Of a stretch of DNA of 64,000 bases, positions 24,557-35,813 are shown in pieces. The stretch comes from Loxodes magnus (Eukaryota; Ciliophora; Karyorelictea; Loxodida; Loxodidae). Below the pieces are notes generated by a model. That model worked only from the letters and a program-made list of their open reading frames with translations. It was not told where the DNA came from and made no database searches. Where the stretch lies: contig CAMPDV010000023.1 of NCBI GenBank assembly GCA_946699065.1, positions 124,001 to 188,000 on the forward strand, read 5' to 3'. Both the position numbers and the translations under genes were made by a program. Every line of letters starts with the position of its first letter. The stretch's first letter is position 1.

Positions 24557-26743
24557 ATGTCTAAAAGCCATCAAAAGTTTATGGAAAAGGCAAACCTCCA
24601 ATTTTTAAATAAGATTACTCCTTTCATTTGTAAGCTTTATATTGCTGAGCTAGTTGTAGAACTGATTTCAAATTAGCAATAGATAAGGTTTACTACTTGA
24701 ATAGGATTCTTTTTTTCTCTTGTCTGCTAATCGATATTTTGATTTGTTCCAAAGCGTATTATCGTGCTTTCATACATTGGTTAGATAACAATTTATCTGA
24801 TAGGTATTTTCTCTCTGATAGAGAACCCTAAATGTCCTTGCTCTGGAATGTTTTGATTTACAGTTTTCAACTCTTTATGAGGAAATAATTCAATTAGGAA
24901 TTTTAAAATCCAGTTTCCTCTATTTTTTGCTTTTTATGCTATCTGGTTTACCATTGCCACTCTTAAAAGAAATCCTGAAGATACCCAAGATTTATTATAC
25001 CAAGATCTGATGTCGTTTTCACTTACAAGTGTTATGATGTATTATAATGATTGCGAGAACTAGCAGCTATACAAAAGAAGCATTAAAAATAAAATTTAAA
25101 AGATACAATGAGAGTTCATAGCTAACAGTAGCCAATGTGGGATAATTATCTTTAATAGAAACGAAATTAAGTTACAAAACACTATCCTCAAAGAAAAATT
25201 CAAAGATCATGATATATTTAAGATACTCAACTAAGGTGAGTACTATTAAGAGTAATAGCAGCAGAGGAAAGATATAGTAGCTATCTTTCCTGATGATTTA
25301 ATCGCTTTTGTTGAAATATTTCAATAAAAGCAAAGAGATTTTGGATTAGTTTAACTTGAATTGGACAGTTAAACACTTATTTTTCAGGTTTAAGGACTTA
25401 ACACAATATTTGACGATGAGAAATGTACCATTTTAAATCTTATTGAATTCACTAAACTTGCAAAACTGGAAAGAGAGAACTAGCAGAATATCTATAAGAC
25501 TATCTTTATTAGACAATTTTCCCACGAAGTTTTACATCCATGTACTAATATTCTAAGCGTAATCAACTGAATGAATTTAGATAATATATAAAGAAGTCAG
25601 AGCGAAATACTGAAGTCGATTAAATAAATAGAAGTAGATGTAAAGTATTTACTTAATCTATCCAACCAAATGAAAGACTTAAGCGCCATAGAGTCGAATA
25701 CTTTTGAGCTATAAATAGAGCAGGTCGACCTAATAAAAGTGATAGACGAATGTGCTAAATAGATTTAAAATTAATGTGATTAAAAAGGAATAAAGCTAAT
25801 TAAACAAATCGATTAAAATTTAAGTACTCAAATTGCAACAGATAAAAGAAGGCTTAATTAGATACTCAGCACTCTTTTCTTTAACGCTTTGAAATATACT
25901 TAACAAGGATTTATCAAAATTAGCGTAAAACTAAACTATGATTTTATTATATTTTCTGTTAAAGATTCTGGCATAGGCATGGATAAAGTAAAGCAAAATC
26001 AGTTATTCAAAATTTTATCTATATTAAACGATAAAAAATTTAACCTTGATAAGCCACAAGGCTTAGGCTTACCTCTTTATTTAAGTTTTTATTATGCTTA
26101 GAAATTAAGTGGAAGAAAGCTAGAAGTTTACTCAGAACCTAATAAAGGAGCTAAATTTAAGTTTTATATAAGAAATGAAATTCATAACTCTCCGAAATCA
26201 ATTCTATCTAGCAAAAAGTTAAACTTCCTTTGAAAAGAATAGAATTAATAGCTTGAAAAGAAAGTTCCTATATTTTAGTTCCAAACTATGAGTAGTATTT
26301 ATTAACGCTGTAAATGCTGCTAGATTTTGATCGTTGATGATACTTGAATGATAAGATAAATTCTGAAGGAAGTTTTGCAGAAGTATTATGTGTAAGAAGC
26401 AGTAAATGGATAGTAAGCTGTTTAAATTGTGTCTTAAAGAATAAGAAGCGATTGTTGTAGAGAGTTTGTAGTAATTATTATGGATTGCTAAATGCCTATT
26501 CTAGATGGATGAGATGCAACCAAATAAATAAGAAAATTAGGCTATGAAGGCTATATTATAGGATATACAGCTTATTCATGCGTGAATGACATCAAGAGAT
26601 GTTTAAATTTTGGTATGGATTGCGTTTTATAAAAACCAGCGGAATCTGAGAAAATTCTTGAATTAGTGTAGCAACTAATTAATTAGAAGAAACTATGGAA
26701 AAATTCTGACGAAATATCTTAGCTTGGCACTTTTAAAGAGTGA
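24557..26743 (+). CDS. Membrane-bound hybrid histidine kinase
   Basis: A single-exon 728-aa two-component phosphorelay kinase. The N-terminal ~180 residues contain several hydrophobic segments (WIGFFFSLVCQSIFWFV, VLSYIGQITIYLIGIFSL, FPLFFAFYAIWFTIATL), so it sits in a membrane. A linker with a possible divergent sensory region leads to the HisKA H-box FSHEVLHPCTNIL (phospho-accepting His ~323), N-box LFFNALKYT, G1 VKDSGIGMDK and G2 QGLGLPLYLS of the HATPase domain. A receiver domain follows: LIVDDTWMIRQ (D594, D595), VVIIMDCQMPILDGWD (phospho-acceptor D643), GYTAYS and VLQKPAE (K693). All catalytic residues are present. Nine Trp codons are TGA against two TGG. The stop TGA 26741-26743 has another TGA four codons on. 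Confidence 0.96.
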
Positions 26744-27397
26744 AACATATAATGACGTTGTATTTCAACAATTTTTGTATTCATTCTATGAAATAAATTC
26801 TCAAATTGTGTTTTAACTCCAAATCAACTCTAAATTAAAGTCAAAAGAAATAGTAAATATGTTCAATTCTTAATTTTAATATACTAAATGAGCTTTTAAT
26901 TGCTTATTAGTAGAGCACAGATAATATCAAATTTAATAATTCAGCATTTTACATATGAATTGGTTCAATCCTAACATTGGTACTAACTTTTAATATTATC
27001 AAGATACATTTTAGCATCTCATCGAAGTAAAAATATAGCTATCAATTTAAAGTTTCTTTAATCGGTAGAGTTATTTGTATTTTCTCTATCAAATTTAAAG
27101 AGTAAGAGCAGATTTATATTTTGAAGGTATAATGTAAAGGATTAAAACCTTTACTTACTTAGTTTCTATCTTATGAGTACTCACTTAATTATACCACTAT
27201 TTCTCATTTATACTTAAATTTTCTCTATGAAGCATTTAATTTTTCTATAGAACTATAATTAAATAAAGCTTTCTAATATAAAAATGTCGTTGGACAATAT
27301 TATTGTATTGAGATATTCTAAGAAGATGGAAAACTTAAAGGATATTAAAGCAAACTACTCTATAATTAATTAATTTTGTATTTTAAATTGCGAAGTT
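26744..27397. other. Intergenic between convergent genes
   Basis: These 654 bp of AT-rich sequence are shared by the 3' ends of the histidine kinase and the two-TM protein. Nothing recognisable. Confidence 0.55.
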
Positions 27398-28381
27398 TCA
27401 AAGATCTTCCTGAGATTCTTCTTCGTGCTATCTCAATTCTTTCCAATCGGTGTACTGCTAATATTTGGAATATGCATAATCTCCTATAATAAAACAAGCT
27501 GGAATCATGAAAAAGAGAGAGAGAACAAGTAAAACAAGTCCAATAGAGGTAAGCTAGTTATCACTTATTCTCATTTTTAAAGTTCCATTGAGAGCATATT
27601 ATATAAAAGGATCATAAATAGATCTAACTTCAATTTATACATCTTTATAAATATCACTCAATTGCTCAAAGGAAGGTTCATTTATTTAATATCATTCATA
27701 GTTGACAAATGCTTCGTATCAGCGGAAAAAATTAGTTTTTAACTCACAGGGAAATAAGCTCTTGTACCCTTAAGCTAATTTTCATTCAGAATCCTACTTT
27801 TCAACGACTAAGCAAAGTCTGTCTAGTTTATTAAAATTGTAGCAATTATTATTTTTGTATTGCCCTTTTAAATTCATATTGCACATCTTTTGGTTTATTC
27901 TTCTATTGTATTTTTAGAAAATAGTTACATTTGGAACAGTTATCTAGTTCAAAGATCCGTTTTATTCAATAATTTGAAGAGTGAAATTTGAAGTAACATT
28001 ATAAACGTTAGAAGCAACAAAACCTTATACTTGCAATTGATCATTCTAATTCTAAGTAATATTAATTACATTTCCTGTTCCTAAGTACTTCAGATGAAAA
28101 TATTCATGCAAATCGCTGTTTCTTAAAATCCAATAATTTTATATTTAGAAATTAGGCAGCAATTCTATTACAGAAGAACTGCTTAAGAAGGAAATATTAA
28201 GATTAGCAAAGGAATTGTAATGTGTATTTGTTCATTTCTCTACAATTTAGTTGAAATTAGAAACTTCCTACTTATAAAAGTTTTTCCTTCCTTCTTGTAT
28301 AATACCTATACTTATTCATGTCAGTCCTAAACATAGGAAAAAGAAAGCAGAGCAGATTAAAAATAATTTTTTATCCAACAT
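27398..28381 (-). CDS. Two-transmembrane protein with large extracytoplasmic domain (327 aa)
   Basis: The frame runs from ATG 28381 to TGA 27400-27398 without introns. Residues ~5-28 (KLFLICSAFFFLCLGLTWI) form a signal anchor and ~280-305 (TSIGLVLLVLSLFFMIPACF) a second membrane segment, leaving a ~250-residue domain outside the cytosol with several N-x-S/T sites (NISF, NVTSNFT, NGSL, NVTI) and a few Cys. The C-terminus is short and acidic (RQHEEESQEDL). Several TGA codons are Trp (GLTWISIG, VEKWTNTH, FFRWYEAF). The layout resembles CDC50-like or other two-TM subunits, but I see no family motif. Function unknown. Confidence 0.78.
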
Positions 28382-29341
28382 TTTACTTACTTTGCTTAGC
28401 TAAATGCTTAAAGTAGATATTAATTAGCTTAAATGTACAAGCTATATCGAAATTCAAGCAATAGAGAATGAAAGTATTAGATGGAATATTTTTTAGATTA
28501 AAGGCTAAATATTAAAAGTTAGAAGTAAGTCTAATTTGAAAAATTCAAAAGCAAAAAATATATAAATTAGTGTTATAAAGCTAAATTATTAGCAACCTAT
28601 ATAATCCTACACTAAACTAAATCAGATAATCAATTAAATCCAGTTAAATAACTTAAAAAAGAATTCTAAGATTTGTCTAATTGGAAAGCTACACCGTCAA
28701 GTAAATAACTTTGATTGCTATGATTCTCTTTAAAGATGTCTATTATTTTTGAATCTTTAGATAGAAATTGAAGCTCATTTTTTGTATATATAACTAGCTT
28801 TTTAATTTAAGATTTATTTAAGATAGCAAATTATCTTAGAAGTGATTTAATAAAGAAATAAGCTTCAATTACTTCTTAATTTGAAGACAAAATATAATTA
28901 ATTTTCCAAATAAATGCATATTAAATATATAGATAATTATATAGAAGCTATTTAAATCTTATTATTAGTTAAGCTGATCTAAATAACTAAAATATCTTAA
29001 TTATTTAAAGAGATTCTTGATATTATCGAATATAAAATGCTTCTATCAAAGTATTAATTTTATCTTTATAATTAAATGAAAGTATTTATATAGAATTTAT
29101 AAATTTGGAAAATGAAAGGATGCTAAAGATATTTTTAGTTTATAATAATGAAATATCAGAAACTAACTGGAAAGCTAAAAATAAATTGAGATTTAATTTT
29201 TAATTCCTTAAAGATTAAAAATTGATTGGATGAGAGTCTTGCTATTTAAATTTTGAAGCATTTAATATGAGAAAGTTAACAATATTGATATCATAGAATT
29301 TTAATTTACGACTAAATCAATTAGATGAGTTTGAAATATGG
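28382..29341. other. Intergenic, no gene seen
   Basis: These 960 bp of low-GC DNA lie between two minus-strand genes. No conserved frame, RNA gene or repeat detected by eye. Confidence 0.55.
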
Positions 29342-29773
29342 TCATCTTCTTCTGCTGCGCTCTTCTTTTCTCCTAGAGGAATTTCCTTTGTTATCCTAAT
29401 TTAACACATAAACTGTTTTATGCATCTAAACAGGCTATCTTTTTTCTCAGATTTACATAGCAATATGCTCGCTCTCCTCAATTTATGGTAGAGTTAAAGG
29501 AATAAAGCTTTTACCTTAGATAATTAAGTCTTATAATTCAAAGGTGTATTGGTTTTTTTTAATTCCAAAACCTCCATTCACATGGTTAAGCTCTAAGTTA
29601 AGCTTGCTAGGATCTATTTAACTTTTATCTACTTTGCTTGCATATTCTTTCCATTCTTCAGGTGTGAAGTTAAAATTATAGTAGTCTGAGCCTAAAGCCT
29701 CAGGATTTTCACTCTTGAAGCAAGTAACTTCGTTTTTCTTCTATATTTGGTCTACAACGATCTCTTCTAACAT
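29342..29773 (-). CDS. Small hydrophilic protein of unknown function (143 aa)
   Basis: ATG 29773 to TGA 29344-29342, intronless. The protein is acidic at the start (MLEEIVVDQIQKKNEVTCF), with FNFTPEEWKEYASKVDKSQ in the middle, one TGA-encoded Trp (AMQIWEKRQ) and a strongly basic end (SSRRKEERSRRR) that could bind nucleic acid or act as a nuclear signal. The amino-acid mix is convincingly coding, with many Glu, Asp, Gly and Pro for such AT-rich DNA. I recognise no domain. It lies just 310 bp upstream of the GH45-like gene's stop in the same orientation. Confidence 0.72.
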
Positions 29774-30083
29774 TTTCTCGCTTAGATATAAAATCTTAAA
29801 ATAGTAGTTAGATTAACTTTATAATGTAATGTTTAAAGAAAATATCTAGCTCTTCTAATAAATAGCTTAACTTTAGATAAACTAAGTCTTTACATAAACA
29901 CCAGAATTATGTAGCTTATTAATCTTATTATTATGTTCTATATTCTATGATTTTCATTATTTGCTTAGAGTCATTTTTATATGATTCTAGTTAAATGTTT
30001 AGTAATAAACAGAGATAGAAGATTAGATTTTTATTACTTTGTATGGATTTAAGTGAGAAGTAAATTAAAAATGAGTCTCTAGC
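29774..30083. other. Short intergenic spacer
   Basis: These 310 bp of AT-rich DNA lie between two minus-strand genes. They hold the 3' flank of the GH45-like gene and the promoter of the 143-aa gene. No motif identified. Confidence 0.5.
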
Positions 30084-31091
30084 TCAGCAGTAGCAGCCAA
30101 AGCAGCCGCATTTATTGTCAAGTCTAGTATATCCATCATTGCCACAAACTTGTACAAGTTTGAGACCTTCAACTACAAGAGATTCTACGATATTGTCTTT
30201 GAATGCTCCACTTGGCTTTCTGCAATCCATCATTCTTGTCATGCAATATGAAAGATCCTAGCCAGCACATTAATGATCTGTGTTTGGAAATCCAGCTGGT
30301 CTTTTGCCTTAGCTCCAAGAGAAGCCTTTTGGATCGTCCTTTCGTTTTATTTAAGTGAAATCATATAATTCTTAAGGGCATTCAATTCTTGCTAGATCAC
30401 GTATAGTGGGATTTTCTCCTTTAGAGCCTCTTATTTTTTTCTCAAAACTATATTCACAAAGTTCAATTAAGTTATCGTAATCATATTACGATGATTTTCT
30501 CTTTGGATATTCAGGAAGGTTTTTACATCCTTCAACAGTATCCCATCCACCATAAATTTTACCCCATTAATCAGTTGTACCTGGATAAAGAGAGAAATCG
30601 CTACCTGCACACCAGTTAAACGCTCCAGCACCTCCATCTCCTTGCATTAGATCAAACTATTTTCCAGCAACATCAGAACCAGTATTAATTGATTATACTA
30701 TCAAATCTTTATCCATTCCATCAACTTTCATTCTAAAGCAAGCTCCAAGTCCTCTCATAACATCCTCATTATCGCCATATGTTCCAACTCCAAAATACAC
30801 ATTCTCTCCATTCTTTGTGTTGAACTAATTTTCAGCTTTTTTAAGACTTTTACTACCAAAAGCCCAATCAAGGCAAGCAAAATTATTTTCATCAGGGCAA
30901 TAGTATCCTGTTTACTTTGTATCTGGACATAGTTATCCAGAACGACCTGAAGGATTAAAGCATCTTCCACAATTATTAGGACATTCACCCACTGGGTTAG
31001 CATAAGCACTACATTCTTAAGCGTTCTATTCAAAGAAAGAACAAAAAGCTAAAGGAAGCAAAATGAAAGTTAAGCTTATCAATAATTTCAT
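30084..31091 (-). CDS. Secreted GH45-like endoglucanase with permuted motif order
   Basis: A 335-aa secreted protein with signal peptide MKLLISLTFILLPLAFCSF and many Cys. The central part matches the GH45 cellulase core: GLGACFRMKVDG, then LIVQSINTGSDVAGKQFDLM and GDGGAGAFNWC, where D147 of QFD corresponds to the general acid. KIYGGWDTVEGCKNLPEYPK and IECPQELYDF follow as in the GH45 C-terminal half. The segment resembling the GH45 N-terminus, TRMMDCRKPSGAF (compare TRYWDCCKPSC; general base D289), lies near the C-terminus instead. Expected action is beta-1,4-glucan cleavage, for instance in food-algal walls. All Trp codons are TGG, the gene is intronless, and it ends CGCFGCYC before TGA 30086-30084. 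An expansin-like or swollenin-like role is possible. Confidence 0.8.
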
Positions 31092-32659
31092 TTATTATAC
31101 TGGCCACTAATACCTTATAAATAATGGATTCTTTATTTTGCATTTTGATTAAATAAATAAGCTAGCATTGTAAACAAATTTCTAATAGTTCTAATAATTT
31201 TAGCTTCTTTATAATATTATATTCGCTAGCATTAGTCAATTTTATTATTTAATTCCTTTTAATATCTTACACTCAAGCTGTAACTTTTATTTTAATAATT
31301 CTTATTTTTCCATAGATATTTACCACTTAAATCACATAGTCTTAAATGAGATAATTCTTTTATTAGAAGCAATCTTTACTATAAAATAATTCTTTATATT
31401 GGATTATTCTAGTAATCTCAGGAAACATTCAATATTAATTCATTTTAATTAATAGATTCTAATAATAGTTACATCTGCCATTAGTGGACTATATCCAACT
31501 AATTTTAATTCTAGAAATGTCTTCATACAGACCACTTATTAAACTCTTCCTTCTGACTACAGCTATTTTTGTGGTAATATCTAAACTAAATAAATTAAAC
31601 TATTTTTTCTAGTAAAAGTGACTTATTATAAGAAATAATGAGTGAGCATAATATAGTAAAGGTATGATACTTAATTTAGTATTAATGCTTTAGAAATATA
31701 AAATTAAACGTTTATATCTATATGAATATCTAGTTTTTCCCTATTTCCTAAATTTAAATTTATTACTTAAATCAAGTCCTTTTTCTGTTAATAAAAATGT
31801 AAATCTTTTGAGGATATAAATAAAACTGTTTTCATAAGTAGATAGAAGGTTCCGCTCTCAATTAAAAACTGACTTAAAAACATTCAGTTATAATCTTCGC
31901 ATACGGTAGTATAGCCGTAGTGGTAGAAAGTTTAAAACTATAAGTATTTAAGTTATTAATTTAATTAGTAATCTTATAAAATTACTATTTAGAGTATAAT
32001 CTTATCTAGCTATATTTAAGTTACTAAAACTTTGTAATTTCCACTAAATAACTCGAAATAAATGACCTAGGGAAAAGAATAGCTTAATTGAAAATATCTA
32101 AAAGTTAGTAAATTAATAAATATCTTAGAATAATTAGCTTCTTAATATCTTAAATCGAAATAAATACTAGTAATAATCCATCTATCTAACTACTATTTAT
32201 GTATGTAATCTGAGTAGAATACTAAGCTTATATAGCCTACTAGCATGATAATTAAAACATACTGTGGTTTTACAAAGATACGATTAGAAGTTTGATAGTA
32301 ATAAATAAGATATTAATAGAATATTTACAAACCTCTGTAATCATTAAGCAAAGAGAACATCATAAATTAAATTATACTGTTTAAAGCAAATAAGTTAGGA
32401 TAGTTAGTTTTCTAGGCACTTCGAGTATTTAATATTCTTATTTAAATATTTTATAGAAACTCTTTATTTTCATACTTCAAACTAAATAATAAATTTAATT
32501 AATGTTCTTGTCAAAATTAACCAAATATAAGGATATAAATGGAATATAAATAATACAAAGATTAATAGTTAATAAGCTTTATGGAAGCTATATAAATAAA
32601 CTTATCTTCAAAGTAATACAGTTATTAGAATTTGACTTAAAGACATATGCTTTTTAAAA
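31092..32659. other. Intergenic, no gene seen
   Basis: These 1.57 kb of low-GC DNA lie between the divergent GH45-like gene and the small plus-strand ORF. Nothing recognisable. Confidence 0.55.
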
Positions 32660-33088
32660 ATGATATTAAATACTTATGATCTTCCCTCTATTTTTATAAT
32701 TTTAGTATTTTGCCTTTTATATAAAGCCATTTTTAATAATCTAAAATACTACATTAGAAAATAGATTTGTAGCAATTGCTTGACATTGAAAATCATATAT
32801 CAGATAAACGATATTTACTTTAAATGAGCTTTAGATGAAAAATATTCAGTATTCATGAATGAGCTTCATCATACTTGCAAATAATAGTGCTACTTTCATA
32901 TTTTAAGGAGTTTTGATTAAGTTTGGCCATTATTCATAGAATTATATAAGTAGTAACTAACAATTAGCAATTAAATGACTTAAGTTAATTAGCATAGATT
33001 AATAATCCGATCTTAGTAACTGGAATGATATTTAAAAAGTAAGCCATTCTAAGATATAAAATAATTATCTTTTAAGACTTCATAATGA
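32660..33088 (+). CDS. Possible small single-TM protein (142 aa)
   Basis: ATG 32660 opens a frame ending at TGA 33086-33088. It starts with a hydrophobic segment (LPSIFIILVFCLLYKAIF), then KYYIRKQICSNCLTLK and a helical, Gln-rich remainder. TGA codons in DIYFKWALDEKY and QLEWYLKSK would be Trp. GC is about 25%, lower than most genes here, and no family is recognised, so this could be chance openness. The convergent arrangement, 70 bp from the OSCA-like stop, fits local gene spacing. Confidence 0.4.
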
Positions 33089-33158
33089 AGCTAATATTGA
33101 AGAATGACTAAAATTAGACATAGAAGGAATAATAAATAATAGTATTTAAAATTTATTA

Positions 33159-35813
33159 TCAAACTGAAAGGTCTTAATTTTCATCTTGCATCTATGAATC
33201 CTCTACAGAAGTTATTTTTTTAATCTTATTAACTTCATTTTTCCAATTAAACATATTTATCTACTTTTATTCAAATTTCATATTTTTTTACTATTATTCG
33301 CTTTATTTGCATTAAGATTGATTTACTTCATTATCATTTTCAAGAATGGTAGAGTTTTCATTAAGAATAAGCATTTGCGTATTCATTACTTCGGTTAATG
33401 CTATTGAAGATCTGTCTTTGATTCCATGGTTTTTATTTTTAGATTTCTCAATGTTAAAGTCACGTATTTTATCTTCTTATTCTTTATTTGAATTATTGCT
33501 ATTACTAGCCTCAAAAGAATCAGAAGCATCTTTGACATTAGTAGAGTTAAATATTTTAGGTACTTTTAATGGACTTGACGATTATGCTGTATTCTCCCAT
33601 TAATATTCCTTACTAAGATTCTCCAGTATATTCCATAATAGATTCTTTGTAGTCTACTATTCAAATTGAAGCACTTGAACCTGCTTTTACTGAGATTAGC
33701 CTTCTTTATCTAAAGCACTCACAGATTACTTTGCAGCTGTAGTCTATATCGAGATATTAAAGCATTTTTTAGTAACAGGATTAGATTCAATGTAATTATC
33801 CTTAAATTCTCCCTATAAAGCTGAAAACTAGTTCTTAGGGAATTGATTGACATTTACTATTTTTCTTCTTTATTTGATCTTAACCCAAAGCTTTATAGGA
33901 ATCTTAATCAAAAGCCATATTATTATGCTGCTAACCATTAAAATTATTCCTACTTCTAAGCACTCTAATTCATAGAATAGTATGCTTCCTATTACTGAAG
34001 ATAGCAAAATCATTCATTTCAAAACTCTGCTAGACAGAAAGTATAACTTTATAGTAGATCTTTAGTTCTAAGCGCATATCCTTAATGCAGAGTATTTATC
34101 TATCCAATAAACTGTTGAAAAAGTAAGTGCACTAAGTAAAACTGAAGGGGGATAGACAATCATAGTAATATAAACATAAGAAATTAAACTGCAGGCATCA
34201 GCATAATGCGTTGCAAATGGAAAAGGAATATCTTAGAATTCTTGGTTAAGTTATTACTGATTAAGAACCACATTTTACAGGTTTCTACTTAAATAAACTC
34301 TATTAATTCTTTTGTATATCTAACTCCAATTAAAGATGTGAGAAAATGGCATATAAAACAGATTTCAAATTCAAAATCAAAATATATTTTAAGCTAAAGT
34401 TTAGCTTTTGAGTAAGTTCTCTTCTTTATAGTAATGAGCAAGGAAACTTATAATAAATAAGATTCACTAGCATCAGGTTTAATAACTATAATTGCTTAAC
34501 TCCTCTGAAGTTTTCGATGCAAATCGTTTGCTTTTCATTTGAAAAAAAACGAGTCACTATAAAATAACTTAAACTAAGGAAATGTAAATAGCAATTAGAA
34601 TAGAATAAAACTAACGTCTTAAATCATCAACTTAGTTTGCTTAAACTTTAAGGATTAATTCAATTATAATCAGATATACTACAAAGATAGTAGCTAAAAT
34701 CAATGTCATTTTGATTTTTTACTTCTTTTTAGAAAAATTTCGTTGTAAGAACTATCAATAAAAATCGTATGGTTCCACAGCCTTTACGCAACTTATCATT
34801 CTTTTATCCTTAAATAGCATTTTTTAGATTTTAAGGTTACAATATTTCCACAAGACTTCAAATACTTATCATTTCTAAAATTTAAACTATTTTAGCATTC
34901 TTTCAACATCCTACTAGTTTTAAAGAACAATAAGAGCCTAGTCAATTTTATAATTATTCTGAAACAAATCAAAGTCTAACTAGTAGAAATTTTCTAGTTA
35001 TTGCTTTATTTATTTCTATTCTTGTAGCAATCTCTCTAAGTCTTTTTGCTGATGAAAGCAAATATTTTATTTCCAAAATTAGCTTTCTTTGACTTGCTCA
35101 GTTTCCCTTAATTTATTTATTAACTACTAAAGCTAAAAGAAAGACTTCACTTAATCAGCCACTTTTTCTATATCATACATACATATTACATGCGAAATTT
35201 CAGGTTTTGGACTGAAGCTTTGCAAATAGTTTTTTAGCTCTTGAGGATTAAAATTAGGTCCTAAATTCTTAAATCAGAGAGTAAAGTCGCTAATTATTTT
35301 TTTCCTTTTGATCTTATATTTAAGAGAAAATCTTACTTAGTTAATGATAATGATTATTAATAGAAGTAGTTCTATTATCATAAATAAAAGGCCTATATAC
35401 CAAGGTATCTTCTAGTCTTAATAGTTTCCTAAGGAAAATTCTATTTATATAATTTACTAAAATCCCTTTCCTTCGTCATTTGCTGATCTAAAGAGGTAGA
35501 ATAAAAAGCCACATCAAGGGGTTAAATTGAAGAATAGTCCAGCAATAAGAATTTTTAAGAAATAGAAATAAAGAAGATAAGAGACTGATATTTACTTCAA
35601 ATCTTATGACCCACATCCAAGACTCAAGTATTTTTCTCTTATAGGACTTTAGCAGCATCTGCAAATCTCATAACATTTGATATCTTAAACTTTTTAAATT
35701 TTTTAGGAAAGTCTATGTCTTAAAGCTAACTCTTCCTTTAAAGGTTTTAAATTAGCATATGTAGTTAATTATTCAATTAACGATTGAAAGCTTTAATCTT
35801 AAACAGAATTCAT
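33159..35813 (-). CDS. OSCA/TMEM63 (CSC1)-like ion channel
   Basis: An 884-aa multi-pass membrane protein of the calcium-permeable, hyperosmolality/mechanically gated cation channel family. The N-terminus carries a Cys cluster (KCYEICRCCQSP) before the first TM segments (KILIAGLFFNLTPWCGFLFYLF; GLLFMIIELLLLIIIIIN). An RRM-like cytosolic domain follows (LWFKNLGPNFNPQELKNYLQ...), ending in KAVEPYDFYWQFL, which matches the conserved link into the pore region. Further TM segments include DACSLISYVYITMIVYPPS and STVYWIDKYSALRIC, resembling the family's pore-proximal helices. The last ~200 residues are hydrophilic and probably cytosolic. Many Trp are TGA (IFWFWIWNLF has three). Single frame, ATG 35813 to TGA 33161-33159, no intron. 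Confidence 0.82.

Noticed and set aside
30755..31033. 92-codon minus-strand frame
   Set aside because: Out-of-frame shadow of the GH45-like gene, whose own frame has a signal peptide and catalytic motifs.
33346..33603. 85-codon plus-strand frame
   Set aside because: Antisense to the hydrophilic tail of the OSCA-like gene.
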